A DNA stretch of 11,769 bases from Chloroflexota bacterium (GTDB lineage: Bacteria; Chloroflexota; Limnocylindria; Limnocylindrales; CSP1-4), in assembly GCA_021786265.1 (NCBI GenBank), contig JAJYNP010000068.1, forward strand, positions 1-11,769, written 5' to 3'. Numbering within the stretch: position 1 is the stretch's first letter; each line of letters starts with the position of its first letter. The position numbers and the translations under genes are program-made. Positions 1 to 7,574 of the stretch are shown piece after piece. The notes under the pieces are model-generated. The model worked only from the letters and a program-made list of their open reading frames with translations. It made no database searches and had not been told where the DNA came from.

Positions 1-24
1 CTTGGTCTCCCGCGCGAGCGGCAC
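1..24 (-). CDS. rpsO: 30S ribosomal protein S15, first 8 codons (partial)
   Basis: Only the start of a gene is visible; it runs off the left edge. Reading leftward from a GTG at 24-22 the codons give V-P-L-A-R-E-T-K, which resembles the N-terminus of many S15 proteins (MPL...K). A GGAGG Shine-Dalgarno (complement of 30-34) sits 5 nt before the GTG, so the start is well supported. S15 is a primary 16S rRNA-binding protein of the 30S platform. Identification rests on this short N-terminus plus gene order: rpsO commonly follows truB-ribF in bacterial nusA-infB operons. A sigma70-like promoter lies about 40 bp upstream. With eight residues visible another gene cannot be excluded. Confidence 0.6.
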
Positions 25-65
25 TCGGTCCTCCGAACCTTCACATCACAACTGTCAACCGGCGG

Positions 66-94
66 AGTGTAACAGCCGCGCACGCGCACGGCAA
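66..94 (-). promoter_or_regulatory. sigma70-like promoter for rpsO
   Basis: On the minus strand a -35 element TTGCCG (complement of 89-94) is followed after exactly 17 bp by a -10 element TACACT (complement of 66-71). Each matches consensus at 4 of 6 positions. Initiation would fall near 59 and give a leader of about 35 nt that includes the GGAGG at 30-34. It lies in the only real intergenic gap at this end, after the GHKL gene stop at 127. I see no convincing GC hairpin plus T-run between the GHKL stop and this promoter, so upstream read-through into rpsO is also likely. Confidence 0.55.
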
Positions 95-126
95 ACCGTC
101 CTCGCCGGTCCGTGAACGGCCAGCAC

Positions 127-1712
127 TCAGGGCAGCAATGGCGGCGTCCGTGGACGAGGCACTCGCCGTGCGCGACGGCGATGCTCCGCCAGCGACAGCG
201 AGACGAACATCAGCTCGTTCACGCGCCGCTCGAACTCGGGGACCGTGGCCTCCGGGATCGTCACGCACACCTCGCGCAGGGCGGTCTCGAGCTGGTACCA
301 GAGGTCGCCCTTGCGCACCTCGTACAGCGGGTACCGCGAGTTGATCACCACGCGCCGCACCCCGTCCTCGACCACCATCGCGCTGCGCATGCGCTGGTCG
401 AGCGCGCGGATCACCACCTCGCCGATCGCACGGCCACGCGCGCCTGCGCCGGCCTGGCGTGCCGGCGGCGCCTTGGCCTCTTCCGGCCGGTCAGGCCCGC
501 CAGGTTCGCCCCCGCCCCGTTCGTCCTCGCCGGCATGCGCCGCTTCGCCGCCCTGCTCGCCGGCCTCCGGCTTCGCATCGCGGACCGCCTCGTCCAGGCT
601 CAGCTGACCGTCGCCTCGCGTGCCGGCCGTCCCCTCGTCACTCTCGAACAGCCGTCCGGATTCGAGCAGCCGCAGCGCACGGGCCAGGATCCGCCGCACC
701 TGGTCGGCGGTACGGAGCGCCTGGGGGCTCGCGGCCGTCCCGGATCCACGCGCGAGCCGGCGGACCACGGGGGCCAGCAGCCGGTGCATGCGCTGCTCGA
801 CCGCGGCCCATTCGTCGCTGCCCCGGTCGACGTCGCTCTTGTTCATGGTCACGGGGACGTGGGGCAGCTCGATCTCGCCGACCAGCCGGTTGAGCGCCGG
901 GTGCGATGCGGGACCGGCGTGACCGAACCACTCGGGCGACCCCACCAGCCGGCCGAGGTGGTAAAGGCGAACCCCGGGATCCGTCCCGGGGGACGGCGGA
1001 TCCGGGAGAAGCCCATACCAGCCCCGGACGATCCGCCCGCCCGCGCGCACCGCGACCTCGTGCCGTTCGTCCAGCTGCCAGGCAACGGGCATCACCGGCG
1101 CGCGATCGACCCGGATGCGGACCTCCCCGGCCTCGAGCAGCGGCCGGTACGTCTCCGCGAGCCGCTGGCGCAGCTTCCTGGCGTCCGGGTTCCGGTCGAC
1201 CGCGCCGATCTCGAGCCGGACGTACCCGAGCGCGGCATCCACGGGCTTGGGGTGCTCCTGCAGCTCGTAGGTCCGCAGCCTGCTCCGGTCCCGGTACTCC
1301 TGGTCGGAGAACCCATAGGCACGATCGTCCCCCGCCCGCCCGGCCACGATCGCGAACCGGGCGCCCAGGTGCCCGACGGCCGCCTTGCCTCCCTGCCCGT
1401 AGTGCCCGATCCGTTCGCCGGCCCGCTTGCGCGATCCACCCCAGCGCAGGTACTCGCGCTCGAGGTCGCGCGGTCCCATCCCCTCGCCGCCGACCACCGT
1501 GAGCACGAGGGTCCCGGGCCGGATCGAGAGATCCACCTCGAGCGCCCGGCCAGGCACGCGCGAGTCCACCGCGTTGTCCACCAGCTCGAGGATCGCGTCG
1601 ACGGGGTGCGATAGTTGGCGAAGAGCGCGGCGGTGAGGCGCGGATCGATCCGCTCGCGGACCATGCGCCCGCGTCGCCCTGCCGGCCCGGATGACCCCGG
1701 CCCGGGGCTCAT
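127..1712 (-). CDS. GHKL (HSP90/MORC-like) ATPase with apparent frameshift near 1603-1610
   Basis: The gene starts at an ATG (1712-1710) that overlaps the ribF stop as ATGA. It reads about 35 residues, through RIDPRLTAALFANYR, in one frame. Clear homologous sequence then continues one frame over, from HPVDAILELVDNAVDS, to the TGA at 127. Restoring one base would give about 528 aa. In the restored protein the Bergerat-fold signals are the N-box ELVDNAVD (about 43-50), a degenerate G1 box VGGEGM (74-79) and the G2-like glycine loop GHYGQGGKAAVG (103-114). A C-terminal part with NRLVGEIEL and VPVTMNKSDVD resembles the S5-type transducer half of MORC/HSP90-like ATPases. A Gly/Glu/Ala-rich linker follows, then a conserved-looking C-terminal domain (INSRYPLYEVRKGDLWYQL). 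ATP-driven conformational clamp activity is inferred from the fold; the substrate is unknown. The DxGxG aspartate position is Val. The break may be a sequencing error, a real mutation or recoding; long, stop-free coding on both sides argues against old decay. Confidence 0.75.
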
Positions 1713-2707
1713 GGGCTGCGCGGCTCCGAGCCACGCCGGGCCTGCGCGCGGCGCCGGTCCCGCAGGCCGCGCGCGGCGAGGATCGCACGGGCGCGCGCCG
1801 CGTCCCGATCCATCTGCGCGACGAGGGCGTCCGCCGACGCGAACCGCCGTTCCGCCCGCTGCCGGCGCACGAACACGACGCGCAGCCGCTGGTCGTACAG
1901 ATCGTCGTCGACGCCGAACAGGAAGACCTCGAGGACCCGCGCCCCGGGCTCGAACGTGGGCCGCACGCCCAGCGACGCGACGCCGGCGGCGGTCCGCGCG
2001 GGATGGAGCGGGTCTGGGCCGCCCCAGCCGGCCTCGACCGCGTAGATCCCGTCGGCCGGCAGCGCCACCTGCGCGTCGAACGCAAGGTTGGCGGTCGGGT
2101 AGCCCAGCGAGCGTCCCCGCGCGTCGCCCCGTACCACGCGGCCGGTCACGGCCGGGTCGCGGCCCAGCATGCGCCGCGCCTCGGAGAGCCGGCCCGCGGC
2201 CAGCGCCTCGCGGATCCGGCTCGCGGACACCAGGCCCCCGCCGGTCTCGAGCGGTGCGACCACCTCGACCCGGAATCCCTCGCGTGCGCCCAGCTCGCGC
2301 AGCCGCTCCGGCGTGCCCGCGCGTCCCCGGCCGATCGCCGACTCCGGGCTCATCACCAGGCCGGCCAGGTCGCGGCCCGACCGCAGCCGGCCGAGAAACG
2401 CCTCGGGCGTCTGGGACGCGAACGTTTCGTCGAACCGCTGCAGCACGGCATGCCGCACGCCGGCCAGCTCGAGCCACCCGAGCCGCTCCGCCGGATCGCA
2501 GAGCAGCGGCGGTGGCGCGCCACGCAGCACGGCATCCGGGTGCGGCTCGAACGTCACCACCGTGGGCTCGGCGTGCCAGCGCCGCGCGGCACTGGCCAGG
2601 GACCGGAGCAGTCGGAGGTGTCCGCGGTGCATGCCGTCGAAGACACCGACGGTCACGGCCAGGCGCACCCCGGCCGGCAGCCCGTCGACGTCGGCGTGGA
2701 CCTGCAT
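1709..2707 (-). CDS. ribF: bifunctional riboflavin kinase / FMN adenylyltransferase (FAD synthetase)
   Basis: Makes FMN from riboflavin and ATP, then FAD from FMN and ATP. The 332-aa length fits the family. The N-terminal adenylyltransferase domain has the nucleotidyl-transferase motif GVFDGMHRGH (21-30), then GRGRAGTPERL (127-136) and SASRIREAL (161-169), the latter matching the usual SSTRIR signature. The C-terminal kinase domain has GDARGRSLGYPTANL (194-208), DGIYAVEAG, GVRPTF (247-252), the catalytic-region Glu in LEVFL (260) and DDDLYDQRL. The DFxFG segment is altered to PESAIG. I chose the ATG at 2707 because GAGG (2714-2717) lies 6 nt upstream; the GTG at 2713 is too close to it. The gap to truB is 20 bp, and the stop overlaps the GHKL start. 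Confidence 0.95.
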   Translation of the reverse strand: MQVHADVDGLPAGVRLAVTVGVFDGMHRGHLRLLRSLASAARRWHAEPTVVTFEPHPDAVLRGAPPPLLCDPAERLGWLELAGVRHAVLQRFDETFASQTPEAFLGRLRSGRDLAGLVMSPESAIGRGRAGTPERLRELGAREGFRVEVVAPLETGGGLVSASRIREALAAGRLSEARRMLGRDPAVTGRVVRGDARGRSLGYPTANLAFDAQVALPADGIYAVEAGWGGPDPLHPARTAAGVASLGVRPTFEPGARVLEVFLFGVDDDLYDQRLRVVFVRRQRAERRFASADALVAQMDRDAARARAILAARGLRDRRRAQARRGSEPRSP

Positions 2708-2727
2708 CTGCACCCTCGGCGCCTCGC

Positions 2728-3753
2728 TCAGCCCGCGGCGCCCGCCAGGACCTTGTCCGGATAGAGTCGGCGCTCGCGCAGGTGCGCCATGGCCACCACG
2801 CCGCGTCCAGCCGCCACGACCCGCACCAGCCCGTCAGGCCCCGGCTCCACCTCCCCGCCGCGCAGCCGCACCACCTGGCCCCGCGCGATCGCCGCGAGTT
2901 CGTCCGGCGAGAGCGTCACCTCTGGGTAGGCGTCGAGGCCGGCGTCCGGCGGCAGGAGCCGGCCCGCGAGCGATCCCGCGACCAGAAGCCGCCGGAGATC
3001 GTCGAGGGGGATCGCGTCCTCGATCCGGAACGGACCGCTGGCCGTCCGCTCGAGCGCGCCCAGGTACCCCCCGCATCCGAGCCGATCGCCGAGGTCCCGG
3101 GCCAGCGCACGCACGTAGGTGCCAGCCGAACAGCGCACCTCGAGGGCGGCGCACGGGCGCGCCGGGTCGGCGTCGTCCCAGTCGATCAGCCGCAGCTCGT
3201 GGATCTCGACCTCGCGGTCGTGCAGCTCTGGCTGCTCGCCGCGCCGGGCCATCTCGTACGCCCGCCGCCCGCCCACCTTGACGGCCGAGAACGCCGGTGG
3301 CCGCTGGACGATGTGGCCCACGAAGGCGGGCAGGGCGGCCTCGACCGCCTCGCGGGTTGGCGCCGGGCCCTCGCCGGGCGTGAGCTCCCCGTCGAGGTCG
3401 TCCGTGGTCGACCGGGCGCCGAAACAGGCCACCGCCCGGTACGCCTTCGTGTCGCGCAGGTGGTACTCGACCATGCGGGTCGCACTGCCGACGAACACCG
3501 GGAGCACGCCGGAGGCGAACGGATCGAGCGTCCCGCCGTGCCCGACCCGCTTCGCGCCTGACAACCGTCGCACGATCGCCACGACGTCGTGCGATGTCGG
3601 CCCCGCCGGTTTGGCCGCCACGAGCACACCGTTCGTCGTCGTCAGCCGTGCCGAGCCCGGTTGCTCCGGGTGGGCTGCCCCCGGCTCCGCGGCACGCCGC
3701 GGAGCACGACTGCCCCTCCCGCGGTCGCGCGCGCCGTCGCCGTCCCGGCTCAC
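2728..3753 (-). CDS. truB: tRNA pseudouridine(55) synthase
   Basis: Isomerises U55 of the tRNA T-loop to pseudouridine. The catalytic motif GHGGTLDPFASGVL carries the nucleophile Asp77. The segments YRAVACFGARSTTDDLDGE, RPPAFSAVKVGGRRAYEMAR and RCSAGTYVRALARDLG are the further TruB signatures. The C-terminal part (from about LSPDELAAIARGQVV) looks like a PUA-type RNA-binding domain. Start: the GTG at 3753 overlaps the nrnA stop as GTGA, with a GTGGAG about 9 nt upstream. This gives 341 aa and an Arg/Pro/Gly-rich extension of about 40 residues before the usual NGVL(L)VxKPAG beginning. A downstream GTG at the NGV position is possible but has no ribosome-binding site. The extension DNA contains a strong inverted repeat. 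Confidence 0.93.
   Translation of the reverse strand: MSRDGDGARDRGRGSRAPRRAAEPGAAHPEQPGSARLTTTNGVLVAAKPAGPTSHDVVAIVRRLSGAKRVGHGGTLDPFASGVLPVFVGSATRMVEYHLRDTKAYRAVACFGARSTTDDLDGELTPGEGPAPTREAVEAALPAFVGHIVQRPPAFSAVKVGGRRAYEMARRGEQPELHDREVEIHELRLIDWDDADPARPCAALEVRCSAGTYVRALARDLGDRLGCGGYLGALERTASGPFRIEDAIPLDDLRRLLVAGSLAGRLLPPDAGLDAYPEVTLSPDELAAIARGQVVRLRGGEVEPGPDGLVRVVAAGRGVVAMAHLRERRLYPDKVLAGAAG
3684..3705 (-). repeat. perfect 10-bp inverted repeat in the truB 5' region
   Basis: GCTCCGCGGC (3684-3693) and GCCGCGGAGC (3696-3705) are perfect reverse complements separated by 2 nt. In the truB mRNA this makes a stable GC-rich stem of about 9 bp with a 4-nt loop, roughly 50-70 nt after the coupled GTG start. 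A weaker stem, CCCGG/CCGGG (3656-3660 and 3666-3670), follows. There is no T-run, so a terminator is unlikely. It might slow ribosomes or expose a downstream start, but could also be chance in GC-rich DNA. Confidence 0.6.
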
Positions 3754-4841
3754 GTGGCCGGCTCCACCGGTGGGAGCATCCGCCGCGCCGCCTCGAGGAC
3801 TTCGGCGGTTGCCGCGGCGAGCGGCAGCGGGATGGTGGCCCCGGAGGCGCGGGCGTGGCCACCCCCGCCCCACCGGGCTGCGAGGACCGTCGCGTCGGGA
3901 CCACCGTCGCGCGTTCGGATGCTGATCCGTGTCTCGGCCGGCTGCTCCTTCAGCAGCAGCGCGATCTCGCCGGCCTTCGCCTGTGCAAGGAGGTCGATGA
4001 TCCCCTCCGAGTACGCCGGAGCCGCGCCGGTGGCCGCCAGGTCGTCCAGCGTCAGCGTCGACCAGACGAGCCGCCCGTCCAGCTCCGACTCGAGGCGTGC
4101 GAGCACCCGCCCGAACAGCTTCAGCTGGACGTCCGGCTTGGTCCGGTAGAGGAGCCGAGAGGTCGTGGAAAGCGGAGCGCCCGCCCCGACCAGGTCCGCC
4201 GCCACCCGCAGTGTGCGTGGCGTGACGTTCGGGTGCTGGAACGTGGCGGTGTCCATCACCAGGCCCGCCATCAGCGCGTCGGCCACCGCGCGGCCGCCGG
4301 CCACGAGGGGCACGCCCATCGCGCCGAGCAGCAGGGTGACCATCTCGCACGTGGCCGAGGCGACCGGGTCGACCCAGTTCACCGCGCCGAAGCGCGGGTT
4401 GGACTTGTGGTGGTCGATGTTGACGATGGGGACACGTCCGAACAGCTCGCGGTGGGCGCCGAGGACCGGCCCCACCCGCTCCAGTTCGCCGCAGTCGAGC
4501 ACCACGACCAGGTCGTACGCGACCGCGGGATCGGGCTCGGTCCTGAACCGACCGATGGCGGGCATGAAGTCGTAGAGCACGGGGACCGGGTCGGCGCAGA
4601 CGGCCGTGGCCGTCGCGCCGAGCTCCTCCAGCGCGAGCGCCAGCGCGAGCGCCGATCCGAGCGCGTCCGCCTCGGGGTTCTCGTGGCAGATCGTGAGCAC
4701 GCGGCGCGCCGAGCGCAGCCGCTCCACGACCTCGGCCGGCACGGCGGCGAGGTCCTCGGCCGTCAGCGACGGAGTACCGGGGATGGGGCGCGCCGGAAGC
4801 CACGCGCCTCCGCGCGCCGGCACGTCCGCCGTCCGAGTCAT
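3750..4841 (-). CDS. nrnA: DHH/DHHA1 phosphoesterase, NrnA-like (nano-RNase / pAp phosphatase)
   Basis: Predicted Mn2+-dependent enzyme that degrades 2-5-nt RNAs and dephosphorylates pAp. At 363 aa it is slightly longer than typical because of an N-terminal tail of about 35 residues. DHH-domain motifs are I HENPEADALGS (53-63), II LDCGE (115-119), III the name-giving IDHHKSN (142-148) and IV GLVMDTATFQHPN (193-205). The C-terminal DHHA1 nucleic-acid-binding motif GGGGHARASG is at 325-334. In motif I the first Asp of the usual NPDGDALGS is Glu57. The ATG at 4841 overlaps the rbfA stop as ATGA, and the gene end overlaps truB as GTGA, so it is translationally coupled on both sides. An nrnA between rbfA and truB is a common arrangement. 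Cellular substrates are not provable from sequence. Confidence 0.92.
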   Translation of the reverse strand: MTRTADVPARGGAWLPARPIPGTPSLTAEDLAAVPAEVVERLRSARRVLTICHENPEADALGSALALALALEELGATATAVCADPVPVLYDFMPAIGRFRTEPDPAVAYDLVVVLDCGELERVGPVLGAHRELFGRVPIVNIDHHKSNPRFGAVNWVDPVASATCEMVTLLLGAMGVPLVAGGRAVADALMAGLVMDTATFQHPNVTPRTLRVAADLVGAGAPLSTTSRLLYRTKPDVQLKLFGRVLARLESELDGRLVWSTLTLDDLAATGAAPAYSEGIIDLLAQAKAGEIALLLKEQPAETRISIRTRDGGPDATVLAARWGGGGHARASGATIPLPLAAATAEVLEAARRMLPPVEPAT

Positions 4842-5341
4842 GACCGGCGCGATCCGCGCCCGGAGCCCCGATGCGCCACGGACCGGTGGGTGGGACGGGT
4901 GTTCGGCGCGGTCCGTGGCGCCGGCTTCCCCGGCTCGCCGCTCTCGGCGCGCGTCGGGCCCGGGGACGGCAGCGTCTCGCCGGGGGTCGAGGGGGCCGGC
5001 TCGCGGCCCGCCTCCAGGTCGTCGAGGATCTGCAGCACGCGCGTGCCCCGCTCGAGGCTGTCGTCGAGCTCGAGGTGCAACTCCGGGATCCGCCGCAGGC
5101 GCAGCGTGCCGAGCTCGTGCCGCACGAACGGCATCGCCCGGGCCAGTGCCCGGAAGGTCGTCCGGCGTTCGTCGGGCTGGCCGATGATCGAGACCCAGAC
5201 CTTCGCGTGGCGCAGGTCCGGCGAGGTCTCCACGCGCGTGACCGTGGCGAACCCGATGCGCGGATCCTGCACCTCGCGCGCGACGACCCGGCTGATCTCC
5301 TCCTGGAGCAGCTGGTCGACGCGAGCCGTGCGCTCGGTCAT
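4838..5341 (-). CDS. rbfA: 30S ribosome-binding factor RbfA
   Basis: Late-stage 30S maturation and cold-adaptation factor that binds 16S rRNA near the 5' helix. It is 167 aa. The KH-like core covers about residues 1-112, with signatures LLQEEISRVVAREVQDPRIG (11-30), VTRVETSPDLRHAKVWVS (34-51) and LRRIPELHLELDDSLERGTR (82-101). A tail of about 55 residues rich in Pro, Gly, Ser and Arg follows and is probably disordered. I start it at the ATG at 5341 (MTERTARVDQ); the longer in-frame ORF to 5422 would overlap infB and adds no family sequence. A purine-rich AAGGGGG lies just upstream. It begins 38 bp after the infB stop and ends in an ATGA overlap with nrnA. Confidence 0.95.
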   Translation of the reverse strand: MTERTARVDQLLQEEISRVVAREVQDPRIGFATVTRVETSPDLRHAKVWVSIIGQPDERRTTFRALARAMPFVRHELGTLRLRRIPELHLELDDSLERGTRVLQILDDLEAGREPAPSTPGETLPSPGPTRAESGEPGKPAPRTAPNTRPTHRSVAHRGSGRGSRRS

Positions 5342-5379
5342 GGTGCCCCCTTCGCGGTGTGCGGCAGCGGTCGCGGCGA

Positions 5380-7281
5380 TCAGGCGCTCGCCGCTCGCGA
5401 CACGGTCTGCTGGGTGAAGCACTCGATCACGTCACCCTCCTGCAGGTCGTGATGGCCCACCAGGCCGATGCCGCACTCGAAGCCCGCCGCCACCTCACGG
5501 ACGTCGTCACGGAAGCGCCGCAGCGACTCGATCCGGTCGGTCGCGACCACGCGGCCGCTCCGGTAGACGCGCGCTCCGCCGCGGACGATGCGGCCGTCGG
5601 TGACATAGCAGCCTGCCACGACCTGTCCGCCGCGTCCGACCTTGAAGACCTGGCGCACCTCGGCCCGGCCCTCGACCACCTCCACGATCTCCGGCTCGAG
5701 CATCCCCTTGAGGGCCGCCTCGATGTCGTCGGTCAGCTTGTAGATGATGTCGTAGATCCGCACGTCCACGCCTTCGGCCTCCGCGGTCCGGCGGGCCTGC
5801 GGGTCCAGCTTGGTGTTGAAGCCGACCACGATGGCGTCGGACGCGGACGCGAGCAGGATGTCGTTGTCGGTGATGTCGCCGGTGCCCTCGTGGATCACGT
5901 TGATCCGCACCTCGTCGGTGGAAACCTGCTCGAGGGCGTGGGTGATGGCGCCGAGCGAACCCTGGACGTCGGCCTTGATCACGATGCGGAGCTCGCGCGT
6001 CTGGCCCGCCTGGATCTGCCGGTACAGGTCCTCGAGCGTGGCGCGTGCGCCACCCTCGGCCTTCGCGCCGGCCTGCGCCCGACGCCGGTCGACGATCGCG
6101 CGCGCAGCGCGCTCGTCCGCGACCACCTGCATGATGTCGCCGGCCGCCGGGACGTCCGACAGGCCGAGCAGCACCACCGCCGACGCCGGGCCGGCCCTGG
6201 TGACCCGTGCGCCCGTGCTGTTCTCCATGGCGCGGACACGGCCGAACGTGGAGCCCACCACCGCCGTGTCGCCGATCTTGAGCGTGCCGGTCTGCACCAG
6301 CACCGTGGCCACCGGGCCGCGGCCCTTGTCCAGCTCGGCCTCCACGACCGTGCCGATCGCCGGGCGCTTCGGGTTCGCCTTCAGCTCCTGCAGGTCGGCG
6401 ACCAGCAGGATCATCTCGAGCAACTCGTCGATCCCGGTGCGCTGCTTCGCGCTGACCGGGACGAGCGGCGTGTCGCCGCCGTACTCCTCGACCAGGACGC
6501 CATGCTCGGACAGCTCGTTCCTCACGCGATCCGGGTTGGCGTCCGGCTTGTCGATCTTGTTGAGCGCCACGATGATCGGAACGCGGGCGGCTTTTGCGTG
6601 GTCGATCGCCTCGATCGTCTGCGGCATCACGCCGTCGTCCGCGGCGACCACCAGGATCGCGATGTCGGTGACCTTCGCGCCGCGCGCCCGCATGGCGGTG
6701 AACGCCTCGTGGCCCGGGGTGTCGAGGAAGACGATGCGCTTGCCGTCCTTCACGACCTCGCTGGCGCCGATGTGCTGGGTGATGCCGCCCCGCTCGCCGG
6801 CGGCCACGCTGGTCGCCCGGATGGCGTCGAGCAGGCTGGTCTTGCCATGGTCGACGTGGCCCATGACCGTCACGATCGGGGCACGGGACACCAGCTTGCT
6901 GGGATCTTCCTCTTCCCAGAGCTGCTCCTTGGTGGCCGCGGCGGGCTGCGCCTCCGCCGCCTCCTCGGCCACGCCGGGCGCGGCCACGGCCTCCGCGACC
7001 TCGTAGCCGAGCTCCTCGGCCACCAGGCTGGCGGTGTCACGGTCGATGGTCTGGTTGATCGTCGCGAAGATGCCACTCTTGATGAGCTCGCGGATCACAT
7101 CCGCGGGGTTCACGGTGAGCAGGCCGGCGAGGTCCTGGACGCTGATGGTCGCCGGGATCTCGATCGCGCCGCGCTCGCTCGGCTCGACGACCTGGACGGC
7201 CGCTCCGGCGGTCTGGTCCGGACGGCGCGGGGGCTTTCGGGGTCCGCGGCGTCCGCGGGTGCCGCTGCGGCTTCGTGCCAC
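5380..7281 (-). CDS. infB: translation initiation factor IF-2
   Basis: GTPase that brings fMet-tRNA to the 30S subunit and promotes subunit joining. It is 633 aa, a short-N-terminus version lacking the long repetitive extension seen in many bacteria. A basic N-terminus is followed by an IF2_N-type segment (about 43-95: [20 protein letters not shown]) and an acidic linker. The G domain follows with G1 GHVDHGKT (141-148), switch GGITQHIG (165-172), G3 DTPGHEAF (187-194), G4 NKID (241-244) and G5 SAK (277-279). Beta-barrel domains and the C-terminal fMet-tRNA-binding domain follow, ending with [15 protein letters not shown] chose the GTG at 7281 because GGAGG (complement of 7287-7291) lies 5 nt upstream; the frame stays open to 7869 but overlaps ylxR and nusA. 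The ylxR stop is 14 bp upstream. Confidence 0.97.
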   Translation of the reverse strand: MARSRSGTRGRRGPRKPPRRPDQTAGAAVQVVEPSERGAIEIPATISVQDLAGLLTVNPADVIRELIKSGIFATINQTIDRDTASLVAEELGYEVAEAVAAPGVAEEAAEAQPAAATKEQLWEEEDPSKLVSRAPIVTVMGHVDHGKTSLLDAIRATSVAAGERGGITQHIGASEVVKDGKRIVFLDTPGHEAFTAMRARGAKVTDIAILVVAADDGVMPQTIEAIDHAKAARVPIIVALNKIDKPDANPDRVRNELSEHGVLVEEYGGDTPLVPVSAKQRTGIDELLEMILLVADLQELKANPKRPAIGTVVEAELDKGRGPVATVLVQTGTLKIGDTAVVGSTFGRVRAMENSTGARVTRAGPASAVVLLGLSDVPAAGDIMQVVADERAARAIVDRRRAQAGAKAEGGARATLEDLYRQIQAGQTRELRIVIKADVQGSLGAITHALEQVSTDEVRINVIHEGTGDITDNDILLASASDAIVVGFNTKLDPQARRTAEAEGVDVRIYDIIYKLTDDIEAALKGMLEPEIVEVVEGRAEVRQVFKVGRGGQVVAGCYVTDGRIVRGGARVYRSGRVVATDRIESLRRFRDDVREVAAGFECGIGLVGHHDLQEGDVIECFTQQTVSRAASA

Positions 7282-7295
7282 GGGTGCCTCCTTGG

Positions 7296-7574
7296 TCAGT
7301 CGAGCGAGCCGGCGTTGAGCCGCTCGCGAAGGGTTTCGGGAATGGGGACGCCCAGCGCCCGCTCCAGCGAGCGACGGCGAACCGCCTCCGCGGCGCAGGC
7401 TCCGGAGGCGCACACGTAAGCGCCCCGGCCGGGCAGTCGCCCGGTCGGGTCGATCGCGACCTCGCCGCTCGGCGTGCGCACCACGCGGACGAGCTCCCGC
7501 TTCGCGCGCTCGGTCCGGCACGCGACGCAGGTGCGGGCCGGCTGGCGCCGCGGGCGCGGCCCCCCGGCGGCTAC
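7296..7574 (-). CDS. ylxR: YlxR family (DUF448) RNA-binding/nucleoid-associated protein, unusual start
   Basis: Small protein characteristic of nusA-infB operons, described as RNA-binding or as a nucleoid-associated transcription regulator in different bacteria. Family features are CVACRTERAKRELVRVVR, G-x-V-x-I-D, the diagnostic GRLPGRGAYVC, and a C-terminal helix ending in LERALG. The first ATG/GTG/TTG in frame is the GTG at 7484, but starting there deletes the conserved CVAC...RELVR segment. The frame is open upstream to a stop at 7644-7646 with no ATG, GTG or TTG. A perfect AGGAGGT (7581-7587) points to a GTA (7574-7572) that overlaps the nusA TAG stop as GTAG, giving 92 aa. I annotate from that GTA as the best-supported position. 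The true start, or a G-to-A sequence error, remains open. Confidence 0.85.
   Translation of the reverse strand, partial: VAAGGPRPRRQPARTCVACRTERAKRELVRVVRTPSGEVAIDPTGRLPGRGAYVCASGACAAEAVRRRSLERALGVPIPETLRERLNAGSLD

Noticed and set aside
53..58. Perfect TTGACA on the minus strand upstream of rpsO
   Set aside because: 17 bp downstream there is only the GGAGG ribosome-binding site and no -10 element; the TTGCCG/TACACT pair is a better promoter.
95..130. Intrinsic terminator after the GHKL gene
   Set aside because: Only short imperfect palindromes and no T-run on the minus strand; not supportable.
1092..1600. Continuation of the 5' GHKL frame beyond the break (to a stop at 1092)
   Set aside because: Sequence after ANYR in this frame is Ser/Arg/Trp-rich with no motifs, while the other frame carries all GHKL motifs; only the part from 1712 to about 1608 is real.
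5342..5422. Longer rbfA start at 5422
   Set aside because: It would overlap the end of infB by 43 bp, and the extra residues do not resemble RbfA; MTERTARVDQ at 5341 is the family-like start.
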